Source: Vandiemenella viatica (lineage: Eukaryota; Arthropoda; Insecta; Orthoptera; Morabidae). From it: a stretch of DNA of 64,000 nt. The notes under the pieces are model-generated. The model did not search any database. It was not told the DNA's origin and saw only the letters and a program-made list of their open reading frames with translations. The stretch spans positions 216,855,473 to 216,919,472 of the forward strand of contig JARYHS010011408.1 of assembly GCA_031002005.1 (NCBI GenBank), written 5' to 3'. The position numbers were made by a program, and so were the translations under genes. This document shows positions 46,130 to 58,782 of this stretch, one piece after another; the stretch's first letter is position 1; every line of letters starts with the position of its first letter.

Positions 46130-46975
46130 AATTATCAATTGATAAAGATAATATCTCACAAACATCTTCAAAATCATTACTAACACTCTTGGTCGAAGCC
46201 CAAAGTAGTTTAATTGCTGTTAACGAATTTGTGAATTAATTAATCTTCTCTGTGTGATACCGTAGTGAGTTGTAATATTACATGTTTATTTTGCTATTTG
46301 GCGCTACTTGAAAGTAGGTTAGATGATGCTGGTGAATGTTGTTGTTTTTGCGAAGCCTTTATGAGATAATAGCAGCGCGATTTGTGAAAAATTAGATCAA
46401 CTTTAATGGATGCTGAAGCAAAGAGTAACAGCTGTGAGGCATTGTGTTTGTCATACCCAAGTCTCCATTCATATGACTCTCACTTCTGTTCTCTTAATTT
46501 TTTGTGGTTATAAATCAGAAGAGATGATTAGGCACTTTCACAGCGCAAAGGACAAACGTCACGGTAGTCGATTAAGAACTTTCGCCTGGTAACCTCAGAT
46601 CCAAATAGTAATTACATAGTGCTTTAAAATCGTTCTACTGGGGACTTAAAGTCTTGGGATTTCAGCACATTAGGCCTTCCTGCAAGCCACATAAGTGCCG
46701 TCTCTTTCTATGTTATTAAATGGGCCATTCCGTAGACAATGGCACCAGAATATTATTCCGTAACAAGTTTTTATTTGCGTCACGACATAATGGCACGCCG
46801 CGCCCCTCAAGGTCGCTTGAGATCGATGTTTCGCGATGGAATGGTCCCCGCTTTCACCTCGCCGAGTAAGTGACGTTACCTTGATCCCCAGAGACCTCAG
46901 CTATTAGTCACACTCAGTCAGTTTCTATTCTCTCAACCTCACGTGAGCTTTGATCCATACTGCGTGCCAACTTCT
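46130..46975. other. unassigned intron DNA
   Basis: No gene is supported up to the TA that flanks the Tc1-like element at 46978. Confidence 0.3.
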
Positions 46976-46979
46976 ACTA

Positions 46980-48197
46980 CACTTGCCGACAAAAATGAAG
47001 CACCCAGAATACGGTCGGATGTAAATGCAATTTCGAACACATACACTCCATCGCTGGATATGTATATGATTTAGAGTTGAAATTATCTGTGACAGGAAAA
47101 GGCTACAAGCGTGCATTAGTGCTGTTTGTGTTTGTTCTTGTCATACCTGGTATAAAGGATGTGAGCAGCGTCAGATGTTGAGTGATCACTGAAGGACAAG
47201 TAGATGCCGCGTACTCGTGTCTCCATATGGTTGACTGGTCGAATCATGCAATATGCAGATTTGTGGGGCATCTGGATATGACAGTGGCTCGATGTTGGAC
47301 TGCGTGGGAATGTGAGGGCAAGCATGCTCGTAGTCAAGGTTCTGGTCGACCACGTCTGACCATAAAGAGGAAGGATTGGGCACCAAGCAAATTGGAGCCC
47401 ATTCACATCTGCTCCTGCCATCCGAGATAAAGTAATTGACTCCCTGCAATATTTATTTCGCACCATCGGTTGGAGACTAGTAGCAGACGGAGTAGCGATT
47501 TATTATCCCATGCGTTAGCTGCGTTTGGAGTGGTACTGCGACCTGAAAGCATGTACTGTTGATGAATGATGTCGAATGGTATCAAGCGATTAATCGCAGT
47601 TCTGCATTCCCTCGGATGACCATCGTATGAAGGTATGACGGCCACCTGGGAAAAGGTCCCATTCTTCCAATATTTTGGAGAGGCACAATGGAGATACTCT
47701 CTCCTCATGGTGTGGGGAACAATCAGAAATGACTTCAGGTAACGGCTTGTACTGACGACATCATATATCACATACATCCTGCGTCCTCATGTGTCACCTC
47801 TCATAGTGGTGCCATTTTTCAAAAGGACAATGCTCGTCCACACACGGCACGTGTCTCTATGAACTGTATGCGTAATGTTGAGTTTCTCCGTTTTCAGCGA
47901 CATTCACAGATCACTCGCCGTTACAATATGTGTGTAACTTTAACTCCGTCCCAGTGCCAGTATCCAGGATATTAAGGACAAGTTACAACAATTGTGGGCC
48001 AAGTTGCCTCAGGAGAGGATACATCGGCTTTATGACACCCATCCCAACAGAATCAGTACATGCATCCAGGCCAGCGTCATAATGATAAATGGGCTCATAT
48101 TACCAAATTTTCTCGTAAATTTTACTCAATTTTGTAATCAGTGAAATAACATCACATACCTTTCTGGATGCTTCACCTTTGTTTTTGTCGTTTAGTG
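46980..48197 (+). mobile_element. Tc1-like transposon, decayed, TA-flanked
   Basis: TA lies outside both ends (46978-46979, 48198-48199). The left end is cacttgccgacaaaaatgaa then gcacccagaa; the right end, read inward, is cactaaacgacaaaaacaaa then ggtgaagcatccagaa. The gene on the plus strand starts with a helix-turn-helix stretch ('DWSNHAICRFVGHLDMTVAR', 47230-47290) and a 'GSGRPRLT' linker. Later pieces read 'FQKDNARPHTARVS' (the DN block) and 'QERIHRLYDTHPN', in several frames. Several frameshifts and stops destroy it. The size of 1.2 kb is short for Tc1. Confidence 0.85.
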
Positions 48198-48199
48198 TA

Positions 48200-48660
48200 T
48201 ACGGCATTCAAATTGTTTCGTATCACACCATATTTATATATATTTTAACATGAACGATTTTTTCACCAATCCATTTCACCTGTCTTTTCAGAATTCCAAA
48301 TACGTAACATAAAATTGTTACATATGTTTTAACATTCGATTTCAATCAGTTTTCTGATAGAAATTTGGAAGTTTACAGATACGTTGTTTCTTTTCTTACA
48401 TACATGTAGATTATCACGTGTGTATGAAATGTTGAAATTATTTCTAACTGAAAATAAGTGTAACTGTTGCGTTGAATAAGTTACAGTTTAACAGCTGTGA
48501 CTTAGCTGGGTACCAAAATATTTACTGTAATAATTAGTTAAAATGAGTTTTAAAAGTCGACACATGCGAATAATTGGTATACGTTTCCTCACATCCAAAA
48601 TTCAACTTCTTACATTAACGTATCTTGTGTGCTTAACACTGCAATAATAATAATAATAAT
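48200..48660. other. unassigned AT-rich DNA with (taa)n
   Basis: No supported gene; an (ata)n microsatellite lies at about 48644-48661. Confidence 0.4.
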
Positions 48661-48674
48661 ATAGCCACAATTCA

Positions 48675-49470
48675 TCATGAGATAAGATTAGGTTCAAAGC
48701 ACAAAGGGGGTGGGGTAAACTGTTTAGCCTTCGCTGATGACTTATCAGTTATCTCTGGAAGTATAGAAACTGCACTCTAAGAAATCAACCTTCTGAAAGA
48801 AATAGCGGGAAAAGTTGGACTTCAGATCTCTTTTGAGAAGACTAAATTCATGACCAATATTAAGGATTCACCCACAATACTAAGCACAGAGTACGGAAAA
48901 ATTAAAAATGTCAATAAATTTAAATATCTAGGTGAAGTAATTAAGATTAATGGGATTGATAAGGAAGCAAACATATCAGAGCAAGAAAACTGGAACTAGC
49001 GTACCAACTGACTAAAGAAACATACAATATGAAGAATCTTTCAAGGAAAACTAAAATTAAACACTACTACATAGTAATCAAACCAGAAGGTCTGTACGCC
49101 TCAGAATGTTTGTTCTCTATGAAAACTGGAGAAATAGAAGAGATAGAGAAAATGGAAAGGAAAATATTGATAAAAATTTGGGGACCATTAAAAATTGAAA
49201 ATGGTGAGCATACACACGGGAGGAATAAAGATTCATACAAAGAAGAAGAAAGTGAAAGGATGTCAGACACGATCAGAAAGAGGACAATCAGTTTTTTTGG
49301 TCACATACCGAGAATGATAACAACAGACTTGCAAAAAGAATTTTCAACCATATTTACAAGAGCAAAGAGGGCAACCAGTGGATCCAAGGAGTAGAGAAAG
49401 ATATGTTTGAGATCAGAATAACAGAAGATTTAATACGAGATAGAGCAATTTTTAGGAGACTGGTTTAAAA
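48675..49470 (+). pseudogene. LINE ORF2 fragment (same family as 2080-2540)
   Basis: It starts at RT motif C ('NCLAFADDLSVISGSIETAL'), then 'LLKEIAGKVGLQISFEKTKF', 'NKFKYLGEVIKINGID', and, after a frameshift near 48990, 'IKHYYIVIKPEGLYASECLF' and 'TIRKRTISFFGHIPRM'. The FADD residues are intact, but everything upstream is missing and a TAA interrupts 'ETAL*EINLL'. A 5'-truncated dead copy. Confidence 0.8.
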
Positions 49471-51360
49471 TTTCAAGGGTTTCCAGTAGAAGGACAAGAG
49501 GAAATGTAGTAGCATATGGACGGTAGAAAGGAGGAAACAGTAAATTGAAAGGACGAAGAACTATTGGAAGTCAAGAAAAGAAGGATTGAAACGAATGTAC
49601 GGGATTACTTGTCGCGGTCCTTAGATGGCCGGTATAGAAGAGAAGAAGAATATAGCCAGACTCACAAAGAAAACATGAAGAACAGACTTCTAATTCAGTC
49701 AGTCACTATTATTTCCTCCGTAAAGTTATTCAGCTATCCGTCTATTATTAATCGATGCCCATTGATTCTTACGTCAATTGTTACGCTCATTGCAGATACC
49801 TGTGCCAGTTTGTTTTCGTTCATGTGCCAGGTGTTAATAATCTGTGAAATGTTGCCATTGACATGACTGGAAGGGAAACGCGTCCAATAGATCTATTACA
49901 ACAATGAAGTCGTCTCTGTTGACTATAGTCCATTTTGCGACAAATCTCTGAGGTTAGAAAGGAAGTTTGCAGCTAAACATCTGTCCCTCACCGAGAAGCC
50001 TCGAGTTAAGAGACCTTGAACCTTGAATCATCTTGACTTGGCGAACGAAGTTGAGGTCTTAGTCGACGAACCCACACGGTAACCAAGTGTCGTATCGTTG
50101 ACCCGCATTTCAGTGACAAACTCGATGTGAGATTCCTTAGCGGCTTGAGGAGAACATTTCTTAATGCATTCTCTAATTTAATTAATGAAACACTGGTCAA
50201 AACATTAAAGAATACACATGACATATTAAAATTATAAAACACTCACACAGCATTCAATCACAATAACTGACACCATTGCACAAACAGAGATATATTTTAA
50301 TAAACACAGATATTACAACATAGGCTAAAATATAAAGATGGCACCACAGTACATTTAAAACAATATGGCTACTAGACGTTTAACTTTGTAACTCGTCGTG
50401 TTTATTTTGGCAATTCAATTTAATTATAGATAAAAAAAAGTGAGATTTTATACGACCATGACCTCCTTAACTACCTGTAATGGAAACCAGCCAATTGCTG
50501 CTGATGTTGTATGCAGGTATTTCAATACTGGTCTTGAAAGTAAGACCGAACCTAAGTTACAATTATTCGTGAAATCACGCCACTGCCCGCAGTCAGGTCC
50601 ATCCATTATATTTAGCACAAAAAAAAATCGTTTTTAAGAATCGTAATTACTTTTCTGTTTGAAATGTATTGATCTGAGATAAAAACCACTGTGCTTAAAA
50701 TTTCGTGCCTACATTAGATAAACTTTCACTAGAAATTTCCCGTCCACTGAGTGGACGTTCCAGATAATTTGGTTAACAAGTCAGAAGCGATGACAGTGGA
50801 TACTAATCTAGCTCTTGCTTTCATAGTTGTTAAAATTGTTTGCGTACCACTGCAAGCGCTTGAATAATCCGTCTACCACTGAAAATTACTGTTAAGAAAT
50901 TACACCTGGTATAAAAGTAGAATAAGTGACAACGTCCAATGGTAGAATATATCACAATAATATATACACGCAAGAAAAAAGATTAGTATAGTAACATTTA
51001 AGTGATTGTAATTACTCTCTCATTAATTGTTGCATGTATTCTGAAATTTTTTGTTGTTCTAACTGAAGTATTTTTTGTTCTTCAACAAATTCATCGCGTA
51101 ACGAACTCATACTCAAGTTTTAAAGTCTTTGAAACCAGATACATAGTCACTGAATTAGTTTTTTTTATTATGTTTGTTTCGATATAGCTGCGGACATTTC
51201 GTTGCTTCAGAGAATGTTTAACAAAAGGATTCTTCCAGTGTGTTAAAGTTAAAAGGTTTCCAGCAACTTTTTTTTTCTGTCGATTTTGACACCAACAAAC
51301 CGTTAATTACACTCGCCACAAATTATGGTTGATTAACATTTATTCCAAGAACTACTTGAT
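49471..51360. other. unassigned intron DNA
   Basis: 49471-49680 is probably the decayed 3' part of the LINE. The remainder is AT-rich with no supported feature. Confidence 0.3.
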
Positions 51361-51363
51361 AGG

Positions 51364-51591
51364 TTGGCCTAGGTAGCGTAGGGGTCGGCTCCACGTGCCG
51401 AAGGTCGCCGGTTCGAATCCGGCCGAGGGCAGGGTGCTCATGTGTTTTGTGTGTTCAGTCCGTCGTGTTCATACTTAGTAGCAACAATGTACCGGAGAAA
51501 ATGATACACTGGGAAAGTCATGATAATCATATTGCTCTGGCTGTATGGCCTAAAAGGCCAAATGCCAGCTTTTTTCATTAAAAAAAATTGC
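51364..51591 (+). repeat. SINE-B copy
   Basis: Head 'ggcctaggtagcgtaggggt', box B 'ggttcgaatccggccgagg', a longer body, and tail 'gctctggctgtatggcctaa' then 'aaggccaaatgccagc'. The tail is close to the LINE 3' UTR at 33893-33945. Confidence 0.85.
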
Positions 51592-51839
51592 TTGATAGCT
51601 TACGAAACCGAATTTTCCGCAGAAATTCTTCCAATTTCCTCCTTTCTGCTTCCTTAATTAAGTAGCATTCAGTGAGATTTGGTTCTGGAGAACTTACTAA
51701 TAAGTGGACAATTGGCCTTTTCAATAAAAAAAATAAAAAATAGAAAAAAAAGAAATAAAAAAGAAGTGAGGAAAATCAAATATAGATAAGCTTTTGGCCA
51801 TTAAACCATTGAGCCAATATGTGTATGCCGTTTTTCAGC

Positions 51840-52010
51840 CGATCAATAAAAATTAGTTTTCATGAAGGCATTTGTTACATTCCAGGGCAATATTACAGGA
51901 ACACAACATTTAATCAAGCTCAGCGATAGGTGCGGGCGGAATCGAATCGGTGGCCCTCCGAAAACGAGGTCATCTCGCTTACCTCAGAGTAAACAAGGCC
52001 ATTACCGGGC
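51840..52010 (-). repeat. possible SINE of another tRNA-derived type
   Basis: Minus strand: 'taagcgagatgacctcgttt' then 'ccgattcgattccgcccg' (box-B-like). No duplication is visible, and the family is not otherwise seen in the window. Confidence 0.4.
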
Positions 52011-52529
52011 AGACTTTCAGCGTTGCTAAGTAACCTTTTCGTATCCTACGATACTCGGATTATTGACTCGTATATTCGTTGTCAACTGCCGCTTCTAAAG
52101 CCTACTGACAAATTTATTATTCTGCATCAACCAAAATGTTTTTAGAGCTCATTACATAGTTGGCGCAGCACTTTCCAACTGATTTCATGCGTGAAACAAG
52201 TATTTTGCAACTCTCGCTTACCTTTCTAGCACATTCGGCGGCATTTGCAGGTGGTGGAATAAGGACATCAGCTTTTCAAATGCTTTTTTTTATTTTTCGC
52301 CAGTGTTGAGGTCAATGGAAAGTATTAATTACTATTGAAGTTATACAGGTATAATATTCTCCCCGGAAACTACAACAATTTGCACCTCTTTATCCAACTT
52401 CTACCCATTTGCTACCTTTGACTGCGTCTAAAGCAATTCAAAATTATGCTACTTTTACCTTTTTATATCGTCTTGAATAATTTGCTATCTTTTAGACTTA
52501 ACCAGCTTTTACGTGTAGCTCTACTGTTA
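52011..52529. other. unassigned intron DNA
   Basis: No supported feature. Confidence 0.3.
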
Positions 52530-52531
52530 TA

Positions 52532-53376
52532 CGTCGTTAGCCTAAATGATTTATCATGTTTAAAAACACTGTGTACTGAAAAGTATGCGACCTACAAAGA
52601 CGAATGATATATGAGAAGATGCATAAACTCATCAAGTTTAAAAGCCCGCTTGGTGTTTGTCGTCCGCGCTAGATGGCAGCTGTTGACAAGATGGCGTAAA
52701 AGCAGGAGAAAAGATTTCATGTGTTATAATATGAGAAGTTTTCTTTGGTTAACAATGTACACCATGCATTCGTACGAAAATACGGAAAATCTGCACCTAG
52801 TTACCAGAGCATTTTACGTTGGTTTCGCCAGTTTCGTGACACTGTTACCATATCAAAGTAAAAACTGGATGGGCGCTTTCTCTTCATCGAGCAGAGGGTG
52901 AAAGGTTCCGTGTAGCCTGGATATGTTGCAGGTGTGGTTGTTTCTACAACTGACTACTGAATCCTCCACTTTCATTTTACAAAAGGACGGAGGTCCACCT
53001 CACTGGAGTACAAATGACCGCGACTTTGTCAACAGAGAACTGCGATAGTTCCTCTGTTGTCGTGGCCCCTCAGGTCGTCAGATCTAACCCCATTTGATTT
53101 CTTCTTGTGGGGTTACGTGAAAAACAAAATTTATGTACCTCCAATGCCAACAACACTGCGAAAATTACAGGAACGTTACGAACATTGAGTATGGAAGGAG
53201 CTGGATTATCGCTTGGATGTGTGCCGGGTGACTAAGGGCGCACACATTTAACATTTCCAGTATTTACCAGAAACTTGGTGAGTTAATGTATCTTTTAATG
53301 TATTACTCGTCTTTGGAGGTAGTATACTTTTTAATACACAGTTCTGAAATCCGATGAATCATTTAGGCTAACCCTG
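52532..53376 (+). mobile_element. Tc1/mariner-superfamily element with long inverted repeats
   Basis: TA flanks both ends (52530-52531, 53377-53378). Inverted repeats of about 75 bp share 'gttagcctaaatgatt', 'ctgtgta', 'aaaagtat' and 'caaagacga' in order. The interior encodes on the plus strand, in broken frames, 'FILQKDGGPPHWSTNDRDFV' (QDGAPPH-type block) and then 'PFDFFLWGYVKN', 'ELDYRLDVCRVTKGAH', matching transposases of mariner-like type found in many insects. The N-terminal part is mostly lost. At 845 bp it is a deletion derivative. Confidence 0.85.
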
Positions 53377-53379
53377 TAT

Positions 53380-54190
53380 TTATAATATCGTCAATCTCTT
53401 CTCCATTTTGATTTCGTTATCTGATATAAAATGCATTCTTTACCATGCTTGTTACTTTTACTTAGAGAGTAGCGTCAGTTATATAACCAGAACAAAACTT
53501 CTCAAGTTTATTATACTTTTATTTTTCAGCTTCTCAAATATTACGAATTGCTTCTTAATACTTTTACATGCACGTAAGTTTTATACAAATAACATTTTCA
53601 CTTAGAGTCCAAGTACACCCATGATTTTGTCAGTTTCCTTTCATCTGTTTCCTGATCATAAAGCCATCTTTTTCATGCCGCCTCCTTTCCATTAATAACC
53701 ATGTACAACGTCTTCTCCTTGGTCTTAGGCTAGCTGCGTTCTCTTTATTCTTTGCTGCCAAAAAATGCTCCCAAAAATGCAATTAATGATGATATTCGTA
53801 AAATAATGATATACTCGTACATAAAAAATGATATTTCTATATTTAGATACATTTATAGGTTGGAGTGAAGAAAGACCGTTCCATAGGGAACGAAAACGAC
53901 CATGCCAATTTTTTGCACCGTGGCACCTGTCTGAAGTGATGCTGGAGAGCAACAACGGAAAACCGAGTTTTTATAGCATATCGGGAATCGAAACCAGTTC
54001 CTGAATGTCACGTCTGAACATTACTTCTCATTCACCAACCTGGATGTTGAGATATAGTGGTTTTTGTTAGAACCGCATTTCATCTAGACAAAAGAATATG
54101 GAGAGTCCAAAAAAACGCGAATAGATACAAAGATCAAATCTGAACCGGGAAAGGACTGTGTGCGAAGATGTGGACCATGACTCTTTTGTA
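53380..54190. other. unassigned intron DNA
   Basis: No supported feature. Confidence 0.3.
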
Positions 54191-54194
54191 AGTC

Positions 54195-54300
54195 GCATCT
54201 TGATATTTTCCTGGAGTGATTTTCGGCAAACTATGGAAAACTAAAAGTTGGGAGTCAAATTCGTGTACTCCAGAATGTCAGCTGTGAGAGTTTACCATTC
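54195..54300 (-). repeat. decayed SINE-A fragment
   Basis: Minus strand: 'cattctggagtacacgaatt', 'tgactccc', 'ttttccatagtttgccgaaa', 'tcactccagg' in SINE-A order. Strongly diverged, both ends lost. Confidence 0.5.
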
Positions 54301-55300
54301 ATGTTTCCCTGTGGCTGTACCTTGTTATCTGAACCGGAAAACGATTAGTCGCTGTCTGCTCTCTATAAAGCGCCGACGCCAGTGGCATAATACTGACGTA
54401 CACTTGTACCAAACATCCTTGAGCGCATGATGTATTATAACGGCTTGTCACAACAAGGCTTTTATAGCGATCAGTCACGCTTGATTGGCCGCAGTCCCAA
54501 ATTCTATGCTGTCAATAGAGTTTCAATAAAATTCTATATTCTGCTTTCTTTTTCAGTTTCTCAACCCTGTATTGACATATGTCAAATGCTTCTTTTCTTG
54601 TTAGTCCATAGGTCGTCGGGGGTACAAGTATCAGGATAATTAGGGCAGACCAGCAAGTGTTCTATAGCTTGTGTGATTCCAGTCTTATTCATTTATAAGA
54701 CCCCAACTTGATATGTTGGTTGGTATTGAGGCCACTCCTGACATAAGTGTTCTATATACCTTGTAATTTAATTATGAGTCACTGTGCAATTGGGCGGTGG
54801 TTCATACAGCGGAGTGTTTAATCTCAATAAACAGGGTGGCATTCTTCACAGGCTCTTTAGAATCTTTTTATCCTTCAACTGTATTTTTACGGAAGGCAGG
54901 TATTTTGAAACCAGCTGCTTTGGACAGCTTACCACAAGTAGTACATTTCATACACCCTATAAATATCCTGCATGTCTCGTTGAGGCTTATATACACCATC
55001 CCAGCGTGAGCTGATCTAGATGACATTGGACAGGCGTATTCAGCAGTGGGAAAGCAAAGCGCTGGAGTGGCGATTTTTCATAACTGTTGGATTGGTACCC
55101 CACTGGCTGTGTTCCATCTTTCTCAGGATATTATTTCTAATGGCGACTTTGGGAGGGGGGAGGGGGGGGTCTTTCCACTTTCTGGTGGGTTGGCTTTTCT
55201 GTGAGTTCTGGATTCCAAATTGTAACAATCATCATGAGTTTTCATACGATAGTAAATAGAACATTATAAAAAGAATAAAATTCTTAATATCAAAATTTCC
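54301..55300. other. unassigned intron DNA
   Basis: No supported gene. A short G run lies near 55150-55170. Confidence 0.3.
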
Positions 55301-55303
55301 ATT

Positions 55304-56000
55304 TCTATATATATAAAGATGAATGTATGTTTGTTTTTTTGTTTGTTCTTCATACATATCCACAGTTTTCATCCGATTTCGATGAAAGTTTGCACACTTA
55401 TCCTTTGAAACACGGAGAAAAGTACTGTCTACATTTGGTTGAAAAATTTTCTGAATAGATAATATATGTTGTTTTATAATTTCGAAAAATTACTGAACGG
55501 TGATAGACAGACGCGGAGGATGTGTAGGTCTCTGTAGTGTCTTTCCATATAGCGACGTTTCTTCTGGTCCAGGCTGTATTTCAACCTAACAACAACCACT
55601 GGGAAGAAAATAAAACACTTATAGTGCATTTCCACCTTGTGATGCAATATCTCGAGAACTAAGCGAGATATCAACATATATATTTTCGATTTATCTCACC
55701 AAGTTACATACGAATTTATTATTAAATTTGGCTAAGGAGAAATTTTTCTTTTGGCTGCATTTCAACCTAACCACGTCAATTTTGAAGTACGATATCTCGA
55801 GAACTAAGGGAGATATCCTAATTATATATATATTTTTACTTTCAATTTGACTCATCGAGTTACATAGGATACCATCAACAAAATGCGGCACCACGGTTAT
55901 CGTAGAATCCCCCCAAAACTTACCTCTTTTATGATCTTCAATATTCACTGTGTGTGCAAATCAGTCTAGATCATACCGGGCAACTCCGGGAACTCGCTAG
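55304..56000 (+). mobile_element. Helitron-like element (module M1, complete)
   Basis: It starts TCTATATATATAAAGATG (preceded by T rather than A) and ends 'ccgggaactcgCTAG|T'. The stem ccgg...ccgg lies about 12 bases before CTAG. It contains the M1 block shared with 41277-41525 and two 'atatctcgagaactaag' palindrome units (55648, 55790). No helicase frame, so it is non-autonomous. Confidence 0.7.
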
Positions 56001-56366
56001 TAATACTATAAATGCGGAAGTAAGTCTCTGTCTTTTTGTACGTTTTGACGACTAAATGGCAATATCGATATTGATGGAATTTGACAAGAAAATCTGTAGG
56101 AAGGGCACAGGAAGTTTTTTCCGATATGATTAACAGCTGTAGTCACGAAATTTTGAGAACTTATCGAATGGTGACAGAAATATGTTGGAAATTGATTCTC
56201 TTCAAGAGACAGGTTCGACGGTAGAATGATATAGTGATAGCTTTCCTGTCATATTATGCCGACTCGGTGTTGTTTGGGACCAATCCTTCGTTACCAAAAA
56301 CTTTCTATATTCAATTCTGGGAAAGAAATTCTTAATCTCGCGTACGAAGTCGCGGCTATCGGTTAG
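56001..56366 (+). mobile_element. Helitron-like module M2, copy 2
   Basis: It follows the CTAG of the previous element directly. It starts 'aatactataaatgcggaagt' and ends 'cgcgtacgaagtcgcggcta' then 'tcggttag|t'. It is colinear with 41802-42178 along its full length. Confidence 0.65.
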
Positions 56367-56369
56367 TAT

Positions 56370-57920
56370 TTTGTATATGTACTTTTGATCTTTTTTGGGG
56401 GTGTTGCCAGTTTGTAGTTTTATTCCGCCTCGATGATCATTAAGTCTTAGCAGTTCGAGTAGTTCGGAATGAAGTGGCACACTTGAGAAACAAACACAGC
56501 TGACGGTGGCCGCAGGAAACATGCCCACTCATCTGGGGTTGCCCGTATTGGCTTTCTCTCAGCGTCACTGCTCCAATAGAAGCAGCGAGACGGCTCTACC
56601 TCTCTAGTATCTGTCTCGATAAAGAGACATTAGCAAGCATAGTAACAAAAAAACAGACGTTATTAAGGATAAGACTGACTTCACACAGTGAAGTGGTTTT
56701 TTGTGACTAGCCATCTTTCTCCCTTTATACTAAACCAAACTCATTGAATGAGATATTATGTTTAAGATTAAGTACTCCGCTTTGGTACCATCATTAATTA
56801 AGGAAGTAATTTTGTATAATCAATCCGTAAATGGAAAAATTAAGAACAATCAAGGTTACGGGTATGCGATAGTTCCGTGTCAGGTTGCCAGGCTTCGCTG
56901 AAGTCGATAAAGAGTGATCAAATTACGGCTAGATAGCAGCTCCACATATCGAAATTTTCGCACGTGTCATGATCGTATTACAGCTAATATTTCAGTGGAT
57001 AAATAAACAAATGCAACAAAATGAGCCCGTTCTTATTTCATCCTACTGCAAGCAATCAACGCCCTTCATCGCATATTATTCGCGAAATTTTCGCTCGGCC
57101 ACTTATTGGAGATATGTAACCACAGTGAATGCTACGAAACTTCCTTACGTCACGTTTAAGTGTGTCTTTTAATCCTGGGCCAGTTCTGACGAAAGATCGT
57201 AGAGTATCTACGGCAAACGTCCGTTGGTAACGGTGTCGTTTATTCATACTATTATTGAATACAGCAGGTGTATCTTAAGATGGCGAACAGGAAATGCCTA
57301 GCACGCTACTCAGTTGAATGACCTTATGCCCGTGCATAAATTGTTGGACCCACACTCCACGCAGTACTGCAGTGAGGAATGTTGTTTGTCGACTGAATGG
57401 AAGCCGATAGAAGACCCTATAAAAGTATAATGAGACGACTGTGTAACAGTAACATAGCTGTCATTAATGAACAGTAGTCTCAAGCAACTGGTTTATCGCT
57501 TCCCAGAAGCTGTTCGGTGCTTGTAAGGTCAAGCTTGATGGAGCGATAACATTCTACTCTGCCACAGAAACCTGCTGTGGGTATACCCGTACCCGTTTCT
57601 AATAAAAGAATTCAGAAAATAAACATAGCCGTTATTGTTAGCACTACCTTTCAGGGAGCATTGACAGCTGCAATGCAGGAAGCAAATTTTTCTGTTCCCT
57701 CTCAAAATAGGCAGGTGTGTCCAAATTTTTCCCTCCGTTTGCCAATATACAAGATACTTTCTTCCATGCGCAGATGGCACCATGTTCTTACATAAAATCC
57801 CGACGTTTGTTGGGCGTGCATCTACGACCTGTCAAGCCATTAATTCTGAAAACTATACTTTTCTTGAAAATGATAAAGGAGGTGTTAGAGGTTGCTACGC
57901 GCACAAGTGGTATTAACGAG
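56370..57920. other. unassigned intron DNA
   Basis: No supported gene. 57280-57480 is less AT-rich and may be repeat-derived. Confidence 0.3.
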
Positions 57921-57928
57921 GACAGCGG

Positions 57929-58248
57929 TAGAGATGGGTCGTTCGCGAGTGAATCAGTTCTTTAGAGCAATTCTTTTAAAAGAGCGAGTGAGCAGTCGCT
58001 CACTAAAAGTGAACGGTAGTTCTTCTAGGTGAGTTGGTCATAAGTCGGCTAATTCCAAAGATCAATTGCATCAAAGTCGATTTAAGGGGGGGGTATTTCA
58101 TCGAAAAGTGGGGGTGTAACCGGATTCTGAGGGGTGAGAAAGGTCTCGAATAAAACTGAGCTAGTGAACCGTTCAAAATAACTAGTTCTTTTCGTGGGGT
58201 GATCAAATGAACACCGCTCTTATTAGTGAGTCACTTTGGCCACCTCTA
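57929..58248. mobile_element. hAT-type MITE with a nested family G fragment
   Basis: The left end is tagagatgggtcgttcgcga; the right end, read inward, is tagaggtggccaaagtgact. The flanking 8-mers are gacagcgg (57921-57928) and ggcagcgg (58249-58256), 7 of 8 identical, as expected for an aged hAT duplication. Both arms carry 'gtgaac', 'gtgag' and 'agttctt' words. 58072-58150 ('gaaaagtgggggtgtaaccg') matches the middle of the family G element at 14320-14400, so one element entered the other. Confidence 0.75.
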
Positions 58249-58259
58249 GGCAGCGGCTT

Positions 58260-58780
58260 GAAGCTTCATGACGCGTGGGATTCGTCGAGGGAACAGCTCA
58301 CTTCTCGACGCTCACCAAGCCACCCATTCACGAACCACGTGACTTCTGCCGAATATTCAAGATGGAGACTTTACATCGTGCAGAACAAACAACAACCCAC
58401 TTTTACTCGTGAATAAGGCATTTTATGTTTGGATACCGCCGATACCATTAATTCTGGCCACGCAAGCATTCGATTGCAAGAGATATGACATTTTCATTAA
58501 CAAATAATATAAAAAAACAAAACAAGTAACTATCGGAATAACTGCAGCTAATGATGTAATCATTTCCCTGTTCAACGTTCAATATAATGATGATTATTAT
58601 TATTTGCTAATGGACCCTAACTGATTACGCAAAGGCTTGATTATCATGATCGCTTGTAATTAAGAATTTTTGCAATGTTTCCACTGGGTAGTTAGAACCA
58701 GCGATTGTAACTTCCTGGAACAAAATGGAGGGGCGGGGGAGAGTTAGCTTAAGTGTTGACGTCTGTTTACCATTAGTGTA
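58260..58780. other. unassigned intron DNA
   Basis: No supported feature. Confidence 0.3.
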
Positions 58781-58782
58781 AC

